64,000 nucleotides of DNA, from NCBI RefSeq assembly GCF_001278945.1, contig NZ_LGRV01000003.1, positions 248,001 through 312,000 on the forward strand, in the 5' to 3' direction. The notes below the pieces were generated by a model, which saw only the letters and a program-made list of their open reading frames with translations, was not told the origin of the DNA and searched no databases. Below are positions 1 to 8,839 of this stretch, piece after piece (within the stretch, counting starts at the first letter, position 1; every line of letters starts with the position of its first letter). The position numbers were made by a program, and so were the translations under genes. Source of the stretch: Lysinibacillus contaminans. GTDB lineage: Bacteria; Bacillota; Bacilli; Bacillales_A; Planococcaceae.

Positions 1-1655
1 ATGGAACGCATGAGGGGAAAACGCAGCGACTTGTTGGTGAAATCGAAGACTTTGACTATATCGTCACATCATCAAATTTAGAGGCCCTTATTCTAGAGTT
101 GAATCTGATTAAATTACATGATCCGAAATACAATATCATGCTAACGGACGATAAAACATATCCTTATTTGAAAATTACAAATGAAAAATACCCGCGCTTG
201 ATTACGACACGCAAAGTCAAAAAGGATAAAGCAAAGTATTTTGGTCCATATCCAAATGCGTATGCGGCCAGTGAAACGAAAAAATTACTCGATCGTTTGT
301 ATCCGCTTCGGAAATGTGTGCAACTGCCATCAAAAGTATGTTTGTACTATCATATGGGGCAATGCCTAGCACCTTGTGTAAAGGATGTTGAGCCGCAAGT
401 ATTTACAGAAATGATTGAGGAAATGACAAAGTTTTTAAACGGCGGTGTGGAGACAGTAAAAAAAGAGTTGGAAGAGAAAATGCTCGCAGCGGCGGAAAAC
501 TTGGAGTTCGAACGAGCGAAGGAATTTCGTGACCAAATAACTCATATTGATACGGTGATGCAAAAACAAAAAATTGTTTCAAGCGATACAACGAACCGTG
601 ATGTGTTCGGTTATGCAGTCGAAAAGGGATGGATGTGTGTGCAAGTATTTTTTGTACGCCAAGGTAAACTCATTGAGCGCGATGTATCCATTTTCCCGAT
701 ATACAGAGATGCGGAGGAAGAGTTTTTAACGTTCGTCGGCCGATTTTATGAAAAACCGGAACATATCAAGCCAAAAGAAATATTCATTCCACAGGCTATT
801 GACGAAGCTATTTTAACTGAATTACTTGGTGTGAAGGTACTAACGCCAAAGCGTGGACAGAAAAAAGAGCTTGTTGATTTAGCGACGAAAAATGCAGAAA
901 TCGCAGTAAAGGCGAAATTCCAACTTATTGAGCGGCAGGAAGAACGCACAATTGGAGCATGTGAAGCACTTGGTGAGGCAATGGGCATTGCTCCGCCGCT
1001 GCGTATTGAAGCATTTGATAATAGCCATATGCATGGAACAGACGCCGTGTCGGCAATGGTCGTTTTTGTTGATGGAAGACCAGCAAAAAAGGAATATCGT
1101 AAGTACAAAACGCGCACAGCTGCCAAGCATGATGACTACGGCGCGATGCAGGAAGTTATTCGTCGCCGTTATATACGGGTGCTAAAGGAAAATCTACCAC
1201 TACCAGATCTAGTATTAGTTGACGGTGGGAAAGGGCAAATGGAGGTTGCACGTGAAGTATTAGAAGACGAACTCGGTTTATCTATCCCGATTGCCGGCTT
1301 AGCAAAGGACGATAAGCATAATACATCACAGCTATTATTTGGCGATCCACCAAAAGTTATAGCGTTAAAACGTACGAGTGATGGCTTCTATTTACTACAG
1401 CGTATTCAGGATGAGGTGCACCGTTTTGCGATTACATTTTTGCGTCAACAACATGAAAAGCATGCCATCCAGTCTGTACTGGATGAAATTGAAGGTATTG
1501 GACCCAAGCGCAAACAGCAACTACTCAAACATTTTGGCTCGGTTAAGAAAATTCGTGAGGCAAGTGAACACGAACTACAAGAAGCCGGTATGCCAGCTAA
1601 CCTAGCAAGTAATATCCATGCGTATTTTCAGCAGGAAGCGTTGTCAAAGGACTAG
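1..1655 (+). CDS. uvrC: UvrABC excinuclease subunit C (5' end outside window)
   Basis: UvrC makes the two incisions around bulky DNA lesions together with UvrB. The reading frame is open from base 3, so the start and the front of the GIY-YIG nuclease domain lie upstream; about 550 of roughly 590-600 residues are visible. Seen in order are the rest of the GIY-YIG domain ([15 protein letters not shown]), a cysteine cluster ([17 protein letters not shown]), a UVR motif that contacts UvrB ([13 protein letters not shown]), the RNase-H-like 5' nuclease domain ([20 protein letters not shown]), and C-terminal helix-hairpin-helix repeats ([17 protein letters not shown]). It precedes lysC, as in Bacillus subtilis. 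Confidence 0.97.
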   Translation, partial: GTHEGKTQRLVGEIEDFDYIVTSSNLEALILELNLIKLHDPKYNIMLTDDKTYPYLKITNEKYPRLITTRKVKKDKAKYFGPYPNAYAASETKKLLDRLYPLRKCVQLPSKVCLYYHMGQCLAPCVKDVEPQVFTEMIEEMTKFLNGGVETVKKELEEKMLAAAENLEFERAKEFRDQITHIDTVMQKQKIVSSDTTNRDVFGYAVEKGWMCVQVFFVRQGKLIERDVSIFPIYRDAEEEFLTFVGRFYEKPEHIKPKEIFIPQAIDEAILTELLGVKVLTPKRGQKKELVDLATKNAEIAVKAKFQLIERQEERTIGACEALGEAMGIAPPLRIEAFDNSHMHGTDAVSAMVVFVDGRPAKKEYRKYKTRTAAKHDDYGAMQEVIRRRYIRVLKENLPLPDLVLVDGGKGQMEVAREVLEDELGLSIPIAGLAKDDKHNTSQLLFGDPPKVIALKRTSDGFYLLQRIQDEVHRFAITFLRQQHEKHAIQSVLDEIEGIGPKRKQQLLKHFGSVKKIREASEHELQEAGMPANLASNIHAYFQQEALSKD

Positions 1656-1707
1656 ACATATGCTAAGGTAGGGACAATTAAGAATTTCATATAGTCACTA
1701 TTTTAGT

Positions 1708-1880
1708 GATGATAGAGGCGCAAGATTCAACAGTAACACATAGGAGGATGAACAAATCCGCTGAATATGTGTGAAAGGGGAGCTTGCCGAAGTAGGACAT
1801 CGTTGTTTCCGATGTCATGCTGGTTTTGCATTTAAGAGATGTAAGACTGTCGAATCTTTACGTTTCGGAGAGCTATCACA
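1708..1880 (+). promoter_or_regulatory. Lysine riboswitch (L-box) aptamer
   Basis: The leader of lysC carries the conserved L-box blocks in order: GATAGAGGCGCAAG, GTGAAAGGGGAGCTTGCCGA, a GCTGGTTTTGCAT block, GACTGTC, and GGAGAGCTATC. The P1 stem is visible as GATAG (1711-1715) pairing with CTATC (1873-1877). In known L-boxes lysine binding favours the downstream terminator and shuts off lysC; the same layout is seen here. Confidence 0.93.
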
Positions 1881-1910
1881 CATGCGCAAGCTTTATAATT
1901 GTACATGTTG

Positions 1911-1946
1911 AAGGCAGCTATTCACGTTATGTGAAGGCTGCCTTTT
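1911..1946 (+). terminator. Intrinsic terminator, expression platform of the L-box
   Basis: AGGCAGC pairs with GCTGCCT, and inside it TTCAC pairs with GTGAA around a 5-nt loop; a T run follows. It lies between the lysine aptamer and the lysC start, where lysine-dependent premature termination would act. Confidence 0.88.
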
Positions 1947-1986
1947 TACGTTCAACGAAACGATTATGTGTAGGGGGGAATGACAG

Positions 1987-3213
1987 ATGGGAAGTATTGT
2001 ATTAAAATTCGGCGGACCAGCTACTGCATCAACAGAGCGTATCCAAGAGGTAGCGAAAAAAGTGATTGCTGAAAAAGAACGCGGTTTTAATGTAGTTGTT
2101 GTGACGGCGGCAATGGGAAGGACGACAAAGGATTTAACAAGAATGGCGAGAGATTTATCGGATGACGTGTCAAAGCGTGAGCTAGATGTATTATTAGCGA
2201 CAAGCTCACAATTAACGAGTGCACTCTTTGCAATGGCACTACAGGAATTGGGTTATGATGCGGTGTCTTTAACAGGTTGGCAAGCTGGCGTTCAAACGGA
2301 TTCGGTTCATTATAATGCACGTATCAATAACGTGAATGTAAGACGTATTGAAGAGCATTTTGCTGAAGGTAAAGTTGTAGTCGTTGCTGGCGAGCAAGGT
2401 ATTGATGAACATCAGAATATCACAACGCTTGGTAAGGGCGGGGCTGAAACGACAGCGATTGCAATTGCGGCGTCACTTAAAGCGGAACGTGTGGATATTT
2501 ATACGAATGTCGATGGTGTCTATACGGCCGATCCGAGCTACATACCTGAAGCACAAAAGTTGAAAGAAATCTCTTATGATGAAATGTTAGAGTTGTCTAA
2601 TCTTGGCTCACATATATTGCATCCACGTGCGGTGGAGCTAGCGAAAAAATTTCAAATGCCAGTCATTATTCGTTCAAGTATAACGGAAGCAGAAGGTACC
2701 TTATTGAAGGAGGAAGTCGAAATGGAGAAAAATTTATTAGTACGAGGGGTAGCCTTTGAATCAGATATTATTCGCCTAACTGTTGGATATGATGCTTATT
2801 CAGATGCTTCATTAGCAGATATGTTCACGACACTTGCTGAAAATCGCATTAATGTCGATATTATCGTGCAGGCCATTATTGATGGGGTGAAACCATCTGT
2901 GTCATTTTCAATTGTGAAGGATGAATTTGCTGATGCACTTCGCGTACTTGAGGATAGTAAATTATCGCTAGGCTTTAGCTTTGCTGATTTTGAAATCGGT
3001 TTATCGAAGATATCCATTATCGGTTCGGGGATGGCATCGAATCCAGGCGTTGCTGCCCGTATGTTCGACCGTTTACGTCGCGAGGACATTCCAGTCAAGA
3101 TGGTGAGCACATCTGAAATTAAAGTATCGGTAGTAGTGCCACAAGATGATATGATCCGTGCTGCAAATGCATTACACGAGGAATTCAATTTGGAAGAAGC
3201 ATTGCACGCTTAA
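1987..3213 (+). CDS. lysC: Aspartokinase (LysC/AKII type) with degraded catalytic motifs
   Basis: Aspartokinase phosphorylates aspartate, the first step to lysine, threonine, methionine and diaminopimelate. At 408 residues it is the full AKII length, with an amino-acid kinase domain (about 1-240) and two ACT domains (about 260-405, with VKMVSTSEIKVSVVV). Motifs that are nearly invariant in the family are altered: KFGG(T/S)S reads KFGGPAT (7-13), ATGEQ reads ATSSQ (71-75), GFQG reads GEQG (135-138), and GRGGSDTT reads GKGGAETT (149-156). The ATG follows GGGGGG. Gene position, length and the L-box support lysC identity. Activity as a kinase is doubtful from these substitutions; that is inference. 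Confidence 0.88.
   Translation: MGSIVLKFGGPATASTERIQEVAKKVIAEKERGFNVVVVTAAMGRTTKDLTRMARDLSDDVSKRELDVLLATSSQLTSALFAMALQELGYDAVSLTGWQAGVQTDSVHYNARINNVNVRRIEEHFAEGKVVVVAGEQGIDEHQNITTLGKGGAETTAIAIAASLKAERVDIYTNVDGVYTADPSYIPEAQKLKEISYDEMLELSNLGSHILHPRAVELAKKFQMPVIIRSSITEAEGTLLKEEVEMEKNLLVRGVAFESDIIRLTVGYDAYSDASLADMFTTLAENRINVDIIVQAIIDGVKPSVSFSIVKDEFADALRVLEDSKLSLGFSFADFEIGLSKISIIGSGMASNPGVAARMFDRLRREDIPVKMVSTSEIKVSVVVPQDDMIRAANALHEEFNLEEALHA
2722..3213 (+). CDS. Internal translation start for the AKII beta (ACT-only) subunit
   Basis: In B. subtilis AKII the beta subunit is made from an in-frame start inside lysC, at Met246. Here residue 246 is also Met (MEKNLLVRGVAFE), and its ATG is preceded at 8 nt by a perfect AAGGAGG (2707-2713). 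The product would be 163 residues holding only the two regulatory ACT domains. That the site drives a separate protein is inferred from spacing, sequence and the known family mechanism. Confidence 0.7.
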   Translation: MEKNLLVRGVAFESDIIRLTVGYDAYSDASLADMFTTLAENRINVDIIVQAIIDGVKPSVSFSIVKDEFADALRVLEDSKLSLGFSFADFEIGLSKISIIGSGMASNPGVAARMFDRLRREDIPVKMVSTSEIKVSVVVPQDDMIRAANALHEEFNLEEALHA

Positions 3214-3216
3214 AGT

Positions 3217-3257
3217 AAAAGGAGGTATCTCAACTGAATATGAGATACCTCCTTTTA
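3217..3257 (+). terminator. Terminator after lysC (bidirectional shape)
   Basis: A 16-bp perfect stem, AAAAGGAGGTATCTCA against TGAGATACCTCCTTTT, starts four bases after the lysC stop. A/T runs on both sides could also serve the convergent yslB gene. Confidence 0.88.
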
Positions 3258-3276
3258 TGTGATTGCGCTTTTTTTA

Positions 3277-3711
3277 TTATTTTGTAGGAATAGTATTTAA
3301 AATGCGTTCTTTAACATCCCATTTGACAGTGAAGGTGATGAGTTGTTGCTTGTCATGCTTTTCGTCGTAGCACTCAGTTAAATAGCCTTGAATTTGCTGG
3401 ATTTGCTCTGCTATAAAACCAGCTTCAAGTCTAAAACTACGATTGCTAATTTGTAAAAACTCCGGGCCGTTTGTTAAATGGAAGATACGTCCATCCCTCG
3501 TCTCTTTGGCAATTGTTAATGTACCCCAGCTCGCATCATCGAAAAATGCGACAATTTCTTCTTGACTTTTACAAGGGAACTTACGAGCAAGCTCTTTTCC
3601 TGCCCAATAAAGGATGTCATCCTCGTGTTTTCCTAGTATAGAAGATAGAACATGGTCGCGAATTAATTCATAGCCAAAGGAAGATACTGCATTAGGTGGA
3701 TTTTTTATCAT
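3277..3711 (-). CDS. yslB: YslB-like DUF2507 protein
   Basis: A 144-residue cytosolic protein with no signal peptide or membrane segment. It resembles DUF2507 proteins (B. subtilis YslB), which sit between lysC and sdhC in Bacillales, as here. The YslB fold is of the heme-NO-binding/V4R-like type in some annotations, but no ligand residue can be assigned from sequence alone. The start is ATG; the strand is opposite to its neighbours. Biochemical function is unknown. Confidence 0.75.
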   Translation of the reverse strand: MIKNPPNAVSSFGYELIRDHVLSSILGKHEDDILYWAGKELARKFPCKSQEEIVAFFDDASWGTLTIAKETRDGRIFHLTNGPEFLQISNRSFRLEAGFIAEQIQQIQGYLTECYDEKHDKQQLITFTVKWDVKERILNTIPTK

Positions 3712-3859
3712 ATAAAGCCTTCTTTCATAGAATTTTCATATTATTACATAAACTTTAAGTAATGGCTGTTTTTTCGAGCGAAAAACGAACATATTGCACT
3801 AGAATAATCGTTTAATGAGGAGCGCGAAAAACGCCAAGTTACCTTGACGCTTGTTGCTC

Positions 3860-3888
3860 TTGAGAGTACAATAAACATGTCATAATAT
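3860..3888 (+). promoter_or_regulatory. Possible sigma-A promoter for sdhCAB
   Basis: TTGAGA, a 17-nt spacer and TAATAT lie about 95 nt before the sdhC start. The 270-nt gap between yslB and sdhC has no other gene. The match is moderate and is the best candidate seen. Confidence 0.4.
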
Positions 3889-3984
3889 TGTACCATGATG
3901 AAATACACAGTCAATGAAGTATCATTTACAATTTGGTGACTTCTGTTGATGTGCTATTTTAAGTACTAAAGGGGGGTAACAGTT

Positions 3985-4599
3985 TTGTCGAAGGATCGAG
4001 AGTTTTTATGGCGACGCTTACATTCTCTACTTGGTGTCATTCCAGTAGGTCTGTTCCTAGTGTTCCACTTGTCATTGAATTTCACTGCTGTTGGCGGTGA
4101 ACAAGCTTACAATGATGCAACGGGGGTTATGGAATTAGTTCCTCATAGTCTATTGTTGCTAGTTGAGTGGGTTGTTATTTACATCCCATTAATGTTCCAT
4201 GCATTCTATGGTGTATTCATCGCATTCACAGCTAAACCAAACACAGGTCGTTTTAGTACATACCGTAACTGGATGTTCTCATTACAACGTTTTACTGGTG
4301 TTTTCTTAGTTATTTTCGTTGCATGGCATATTTTCCAAACGCGTATTCAAAAAGCGCTTGGTACTGAAGTGGACTTCAATATGATGGAAGAAATCGTTTC
4401 TAATCCATTCATGCTTGGATTCTACATTGTAGGTATCTTATCAGCAACGTTCCACTTATCAAACGGGTTATGGGCATTCCTAGTAAGCTGGGGTATTACA
4501 CAATCTCCTCAGTCTCAAAAGATCGCTACATATGTAACTAACATTCTTTTCGTAATTTTAAGTGTAGTTGGTGTGGCTGCTATTCTAGCTTTCGTATAA
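3985..4599 (+). CDS. sdhC: Succinate dehydrogenase cytochrome b558 subunit
   Basis: The membrane anchor of complex II carries electrons from SdhB to menaquinone. Its 204 residues match the Bacillus-type di-heme cytochrome b558. Five hydrophobic helices are evident, with histidines in or near them as likely heme ligands (FHLSLNF, FHAFYG, AWHIF, FHLSNG). The start is TTG after AAAGGGGGGT with normal spacing. It is first in the sdhCAB operon. Confidence 0.95.
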   Translation: MSKDREFLWRRLHSLLGVIPVGLFLVFHLSLNFTAVGGEQAYNDATGVMELVPHSLLLLVEWVVIYIPLMFHAFYGVFIAFTAKPNTGRFSTYRNWMFSLQRFTGVFLVIFVAWHIFQTRIQKALGTEVDFNMMEEIVSNPFMLGFYIVGILSATFHLSNGLWAFLVSWGITQSPQSQKIATYVTNILFVILSVVGVAAILAFV

Positions 4600-4666
4600 T
4601 TATATAGAAGCAAAATTAGCAACCTATACAATCATTGCAATTTTTAAAGAGGAGTGAGAAATAATC

Positions 4667-6412
4667 ATGGCGAAAAGCAAAGTAATTGTTGTTGGCGGCG
4701 GTTTAGCCGGTCTGATGGCAACGATTAAAGCAGCTGAAGTTGGTACTGAAGTTGAATTATTCTCATTAGTTCCCGTAAAACGCTCACACTCTGTATGTGC
4801 GCAAGGCGGAATTAATGGTGCAGTAAATACTAAAGGTGAAGGGGATTCTCCTTGGATTCACTTTGATGATACAGTATACGGTGGGGACTTCTTAGCGAAC
4901 CAACCACCAGTAAAAGCAATGGCTGACGCAGCACCTGGTATTATCCACTTAATGGACCGCATGGGTGTTATGTTCAACCGTACGCCAGAAGGTCTACTTG
5001 ACTTCCGTCGTTTCGGGGGTACGTTAATGCACCGTACAGCATTCTCTGGTGCAACAACTGGTCAACAATTACTATACGCACTAGATGAGCAAGTTCGTTC
5101 TCACGAAGTAGCTGGTTTAGTAAATAAGTACGAGCACTGGGAATTCCTTGGTGTAATTATCGATCCTGACGGCGTTTGTCGTGGTATCGTAGCGCAAGAT
5201 ATGCGTACAGGAGAAATCAAATCATTCCGCGGTGACGCTGTCATCATGGCGACTGGTGGCCCTGGTATTATCTTCGGTAAAACAACAAACTCTGTTATCA
5301 ACACAGGTTCTGCTGCTTCTATCGTGTACCAACAAGGTGCTTCTTACTCGAATGGTGAGTTCATTCAAATTCACCCAACAGCGATTCCTGGAGACGACAA
5401 AAACCGTCTAATGTCAGAATCTGCTCGTGGTGAAGGTGGTCGTATTTGGACGTACAAAGACGGTAAGCCTTGGTACTTCCTTGAAGAAAAATATCCTGCA
5501 TATGGTAACCTTGTACCACGTGACATCGCGACACGTGAAATTTTCGACGTCTGCGTAAACCAAAAACTTGGTATCAACGGCGAAAACATGGTATACCTAG
5601 ATCTTTCTCATAAAGATCCGCATGAATTAGATATTAAACTAGGTGGAATTATCGAAATCTACGAAAAATTCGTAGGAGATGACCCACGTAAATTACCAAT
5701 GAAAATATTCCCAGCAGTTCACTATTCAATGGGTGGATTATGGGTAGATTACAACCAAATGACTGAAATCCCTGGATTATTCGCAGCGGGTGAATGTGAT
5801 TATTCTCAACATGGTGCAAACCGTCTTGGCGCAAACTCATTACTTTCTGCTATTTTCGGTGGTATGGTCGCTGGTCCAAATGCAGTTGATTATATTAAAC
5901 GCCTTAAAAAGCATGCGGAAGATATTCCACAAGAAGTCTTCGATGCTCGCGTGAAAGAAGAGCAAGACAAATGGGATGCTATCCTTAAAATGGATGGAAC
6001 AGAAAACGCTTACCTTCTACACAAAGAGCTTGGTGAGTGGATGACTGACAACATGACAGTAGTACGTCATAACGATCGTCTTGAAAAAACGTACGAAAAA
6101 TTAACTGAATTACAAGAGCGTTGGGAAAACATCAACATCTACGATACGCAAAAATGGAGTAACCAAGGTGCTCACTTTACGCGTCAGTTGAAAAATATGT
6201 TATACCTTGCAAAAGTAATGACTAAAGGCGCTTTATTACGTGATGAATCTCGTGGTGCACACTACAAACCAGATTTCCCAGAACGTGATGATGAGCAATT
6301 CTTAAAAACAACAATGGCGAAATTCGATCCAGCTACTGGTGAACCAGTTATTACTTACCAAGAAGTTGACGTATCGTTAATCCCACCACGTAAACGTGAT
6401 TACTCTGCTTAA
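4667..6412 (+). CDS. sdhA: Succinate dehydrogenase flavoprotein subunit
   Basis: SdhA oxidises succinate to fumarate with covalently bound FAD. At 581 residues it is the expected size for the Bacillus/epsilonproteobacterial type. Motifs seen are the N-terminal FAD dinucleotide site VVGGGLAGLMA, the flavin-attachment region HSVCAQGGINGA, the substrate site HPTAIPGDDKNRLMSE with ARGEGG, and GECDYSQHGANRLGANSLL near the isoalloxazine ring. It lies between sdhC and sdhB and begins with ATG after AAAGAGGAGTG. Confidence 0.97.
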   Translation: MAKSKVIVVGGGLAGLMATIKAAEVGTEVELFSLVPVKRSHSVCAQGGINGAVNTKGEGDSPWIHFDDTVYGGDFLANQPPVKAMADAAPGIIHLMDRMGVMFNRTPEGLLDFRRFGGTLMHRTAFSGATTGQQLLYALDEQVRSHEVAGLVNKYEHWEFLGVIIDPDGVCRGIVAQDMRTGEIKSFRGDAVIMATGGPGIIFGKTTNSVINTGSAASIVYQQGASYSNGEFIQIHPTAIPGDDKNRLMSESARGEGGRIWTYKDGKPWYFLEEKYPAYGNLVPRDIATREIFDVCVNQKLGINGENMVYLDLSHKDPHELDIKLGGIIEIYEKFVGDDPRKLPMKIFPAVHYSMGGLWVDYNQMTEIPGLFAAGECDYSQHGANRLGANSLLSAIFGGMVAGPNAVDYIKRLKKHAEDIPQEVFDARVKEEQDKWDAILKMDGTENAYLLHKELGEWMTDNMTVVRHNDRLEKTYEKLTELQERWENINIYDTQKWSNQGAHFTRQLKNMLYLAKVMTKGALLRDESRGAHYKPDFPERDDEQFLKTTMAKFDPATGEPVITYQEVDVSLIPPRKRDYSA

Positions 6413-6426
6413 GGAGGCTGATAAAC

Positions 6427-7206
6427 ATGCAAGCAACTGCTAATACTGGAAGAATGATAGATGTTGAAATTTTGCGTCAAGATACGCAAGGTGGAAGCGA
6501 TTATACGCAAAAATTTAAAGTACCTTACCGTCATGGTATGAACGTAATTTCTGTATTAATGGAAATTCAAAAAAACCCTGTAACTGCAGATGGACAAGTA
6601 ACGACACCTGTAGCATGGGACATGAACTGTCTAGAAGAAGTTTGTGGCGCATGTTCAATGGTGATCAACGGACGTCCACGTCAATCTTGTTCAACACTGA
6701 TTGACCAATTGACTGAACCTGTCCGTCTTGAGCCAATGAAAACTTTCCCGGTTATTCGTGATTTACAAGTTGACCGTGATCGTATGTTCAATGCACTTAA
6801 AAAAGTTAAAGCATGGGTACCGATCGATGGTACGTATGATTTAGGTGAAGGTCCACGTATGCCTGAAAACAAACGTCAATGGGCTTATGAATTATCTAAA
6901 TGTATGACTTGTGGTGTTTGTATGGAAGCATGTCCAAACGTGTCTGAATCAGCTTCATTCATGGGACCAGCACCACTATCACAAGTTCGTCTTTTCAACA
7001 CTCACCCAACTGGGGCAATGATTAAAAACGAGCGTTTAGATGCAATCATGGGCGACGGTGGTCTTGCTAACTGTGGTAACTCTCAAAACTGTGTAGCAGC
7101 TTGTCCTAAAGGTATTCCTTTAACAACTTCTATCGCATCTTTAAACCGTGCGACTACAGTACAAATGTTCCGTAACTTCTTCGGTTCAGATCATATGGTT
7201 GACTAA
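6427..7206 (+). CDS. sdhB: Succinate dehydrogenase iron-sulfur subunit
   Basis: SdhB carries electrons from FAD to the cytochrome b558 subunit. The 259-residue protein shows the N-terminal ferredoxin-type [2Fe-2S] cysteines (CLEEVCGACSMVINGRPRQSC) and two C-terminal cluster motifs, CMTCGVCMEACP and CGNSQNCVAACPKG, for the [4Fe-4S] and the other cluster. AAGGAGG precedes the ATG, 14 nt after sdhA, so the two are co-translated. Confidence 0.97.
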   Translation: MQATANTGRMIDVEILRQDTQGGSDYTQKFKVPYRHGMNVISVLMEIQKNPVTADGQVTTPVAWDMNCLEEVCGACSMVINGRPRQSCSTLIDQLTEPVRLEPMKTFPVIRDLQVDRDRMFNALKKVKAWVPIDGTYDLGEGPRMPENKRQWAYELSKCMTCGVCMEACPNVSESASFMGPAPLSQVRLFNTHPTGAMIKNERLDAIMGDGGLANCGNSQNCVAACPKGIPLTTSIASLNRATTVQMFRNFFGSDHMVD

Positions 7207-7218
7207 TACAACTACTCT

Positions 7219-7253
7219 ACGCCCTTACACGATAATGTGTAAGGGCGTTTTTT
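7219..7253 (+). terminator. Terminator of the sdhCAB operon
   Basis: ACGCCCTTACAC and GTGTAAGGGCGT form a 12-bp stem followed by seven T residues, 13 nt after the sdhB stop. Confidence 0.93.
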
Positions 7254-7429
7254 TATTTGAATGCCTTATTAGACGGATAAAACTTGTGAGAACAGAGGAT
7301 CGATGTGTGTAAGTAAGTGCAGAAAAAACTGAAATATCTGATTTTATATAGGATAATGAAGTGTTTTCCTATATAATGAACTAGTATTCATTTTAAGCGT
7401 TGTAATTGATTATAAAGGGGATGGACAAC

Positions 7430-7888
7430 ATGAAGGCAAGTTATGTGGGGGATTATGAGCAATGGGTAGAGGGATTTCAATTTCATATTGAGGTGCGTGT
7501 ACGTTTTTCTGAGACAGATATGTTTGGGCATATGAATAATACGGTAAGCTTTACGTATTTTGAGCAGGCCCGCATAGATTATTTCCGTCATCTAGGGGTA
7601 CTCATGCCAGCAGCTATTGATGAAAATGTAAAGGGTATTCCGATTGTGGCAGATTTACAATGTGATTATGTGCAACAGGTTTTCTTTGATGATGTGCTAC
7701 GTATTTATACAAAGGTCGCAAAGATTGGCAATTCATCGATGGACCTACATTACTTAGCGAAAAATCAAAGGGATGAAGTATGTTTTACTGGACGAGGCAC
7801 CATTGTTCAAATGGACCCTCAGACTGGTAAGAGCGTGCCAATTTCAGAGGAAGATAAACTTCGATTAAAATCACTAGCAGTTAATTAA
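7430..7888 (+). CDS. ysmA: Acyl-CoA thioesterase, hot-dog fold (YsmA-like)
   Basis: A 152-residue 4HBT-type thioesterase that probably hydrolyses acyl-CoA; the true substrate is unknown. The family signature is clear: VRFSETDMFGHMNNTVSFTYFEQARIDYF, quoted in parts as ETDMFGHMNN (with the catalytic Asp) and FEQARIDYF. ATG at 7430 is chosen because AAAGGGG ends 9 nt before it; an in-frame TTG at 7406 and ATG at 7421 have no suitably spaced site. It occupies the ysmA position between sdhB and gerE. Confidence 0.85.
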   Translation: MKASYVGDYEQWVEGFQFHIEVRVRFSETDMFGHMNNTVSFTYFEQARIDYFRHLGVLMPAAIDENVKGIPIVADLQCDYVQQVFFDDVLRIYTKVAKIGNSSMDLHYLAKNQRDEVCFTGRGTIVQMDPQTGKSVPISEEDKLRLKSLAVN

Positions 7889-8018
7889 CTTAATGTAGTA
7901 AATGTTTTAAATCCCAAAAGTAAGGCGTATGTCACGATTACATGGGCCGAAATTGATTAATATAGAAGAAATACGCAAAAAAATTGCCGAATGTTGATTT
8001 ATTCATGTAATAGCCGTC

Positions 8019-8046
8019 ACCGCTCTTCATTTCTTTACATAAGTTA
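8019..8046 (+). promoter_or_regulatory. Sigma-K-type promoter of gerE
   Basis: ACC, a 16-nt spacer, then CATAAGTTA matches the mother-cell sigma-K consensus (AC in -35; CATAnnnTA in -10). It lies 34 nt before the gerE ATG. gerE is a classical sigma-K target in B. subtilis. Confidence 0.72.
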
Positions 8047-8079
8047 CAATACGTGAGGGGGAGGAGGGTGTGACTAAAT

Positions 8080-8301
8080 ATGAATGGCTCCCATCATCGT
8101 TCTCTTTTAACTAACCGAGAACGTGAAATATTTGCGCTATTATTAGCGGAAAAAACAACGAAAGAAATTGCAGAGCAGCTTGGTATTAGTGAAAAAACAG
8201 TGCGCAATCACATTTCAAATACAATTCAAAAACTAGGTGTGAGTAATCGCTCACAAGCCATTATTGAGCTTTTACGCTTAGAAGAATTCAAATTAGAATA
8301 A
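8080..8301 (+). CDS. gerE: Spore maturation regulator GerE
   Basis: GerE is a small DNA-binding protein of the LuxR/FixJ family that acts in the mother cell late in sporulation, switching on coat genes and repressing some sigma-K genes. The 73 residues are essentially one helix-turn-helix domain with no receiver domain (LTNREREIF, TKEIAEQLGISEKTVRNHIS, KLGVSNRSQAI), the size of known GerE. A very strong GGGGAGGAGGG precedes the ATG. Its presence indicates an endospore former. Confidence 0.95.
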   Translation: MNGSHHRSLLTNREREIFALLLAEKTTKEIAEQLGISEKTVRNHISNTIQKLGVSNRSQAIIELLRLEEFKLE

Positions 8302-8376
8302 ATGCACTCTTGCTATTTTGAGAAAAAAACGACAAAATAGAACTATTCAACGTATTTTTAGGAGTGGAATAGTTAT

Positions 8377-8829
8377 ATGTCGGATGAAGTAACAAAGCAC
8401 TCACCTGAAACCGTTGCAACGGTTGAAAAGGAATTACGCTATATAGCGGCAATTGTGAAGCAAAAAGGAAGAGAAATTGTTTCGCAATATGCGATTACGC
8501 CGCCACAATTTGTTGCATTACAGTGGTTAGAAGAGCTCGGAGATATAACAATTGGCGATTTGTCTAATCGTTTGTATTTAGCCTTTAGCACAACAACAGA
8601 TCTAGTGGACCGAATGGAGAAAAATGAATTAGTTAAACGCGTGCGCGACGAGAATGATCGTCGTGTTGTGGTCATTCAACTTCTCGAAAAAGGCGAACGT
8701 ATTATACAAGAAGTAATTGAAAAACGACAGCAATATTTGCAAGAAATGCTGGTTGGCTTTGATGTCCAAGAAACCGAGCAATTTTCGAGCTATTTACAAA
8801 AACTACATGTACACATGAAACAGGATTGA
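8377..8829 (+). CDS. ysmB: MarR-family regulator (YsmB-like)
   Basis: A winged-helix regulator of 150 residues. It has the MarR core: LSNRLYLAFSTTTDLVDRME is the recognition helix region and RVRDENDRRVVVIQLLEKG the wing, with helices at both ends for dimerisation. It lies 10 nt before racE and is probably co-transcribed with it, the same order as in B. subtilis. The regulated genes and ligand are not evident. Confidence 0.88.
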   Translation: MSDEVTKHSPETVATVEKELRYIAAIVKQKGREIVSQYAITPPQFVALQWLEELGDITIGDLSNRLYLAFSTTTDLVDRMEKNELVKRVRDENDRRVVVIQLLEKGERIIQEVIEKRQQYLQEMLVGFDVQETEQFSSYLQKLHVHMKQD

Positions 8830-8839
8830 GGCGGAAAGT

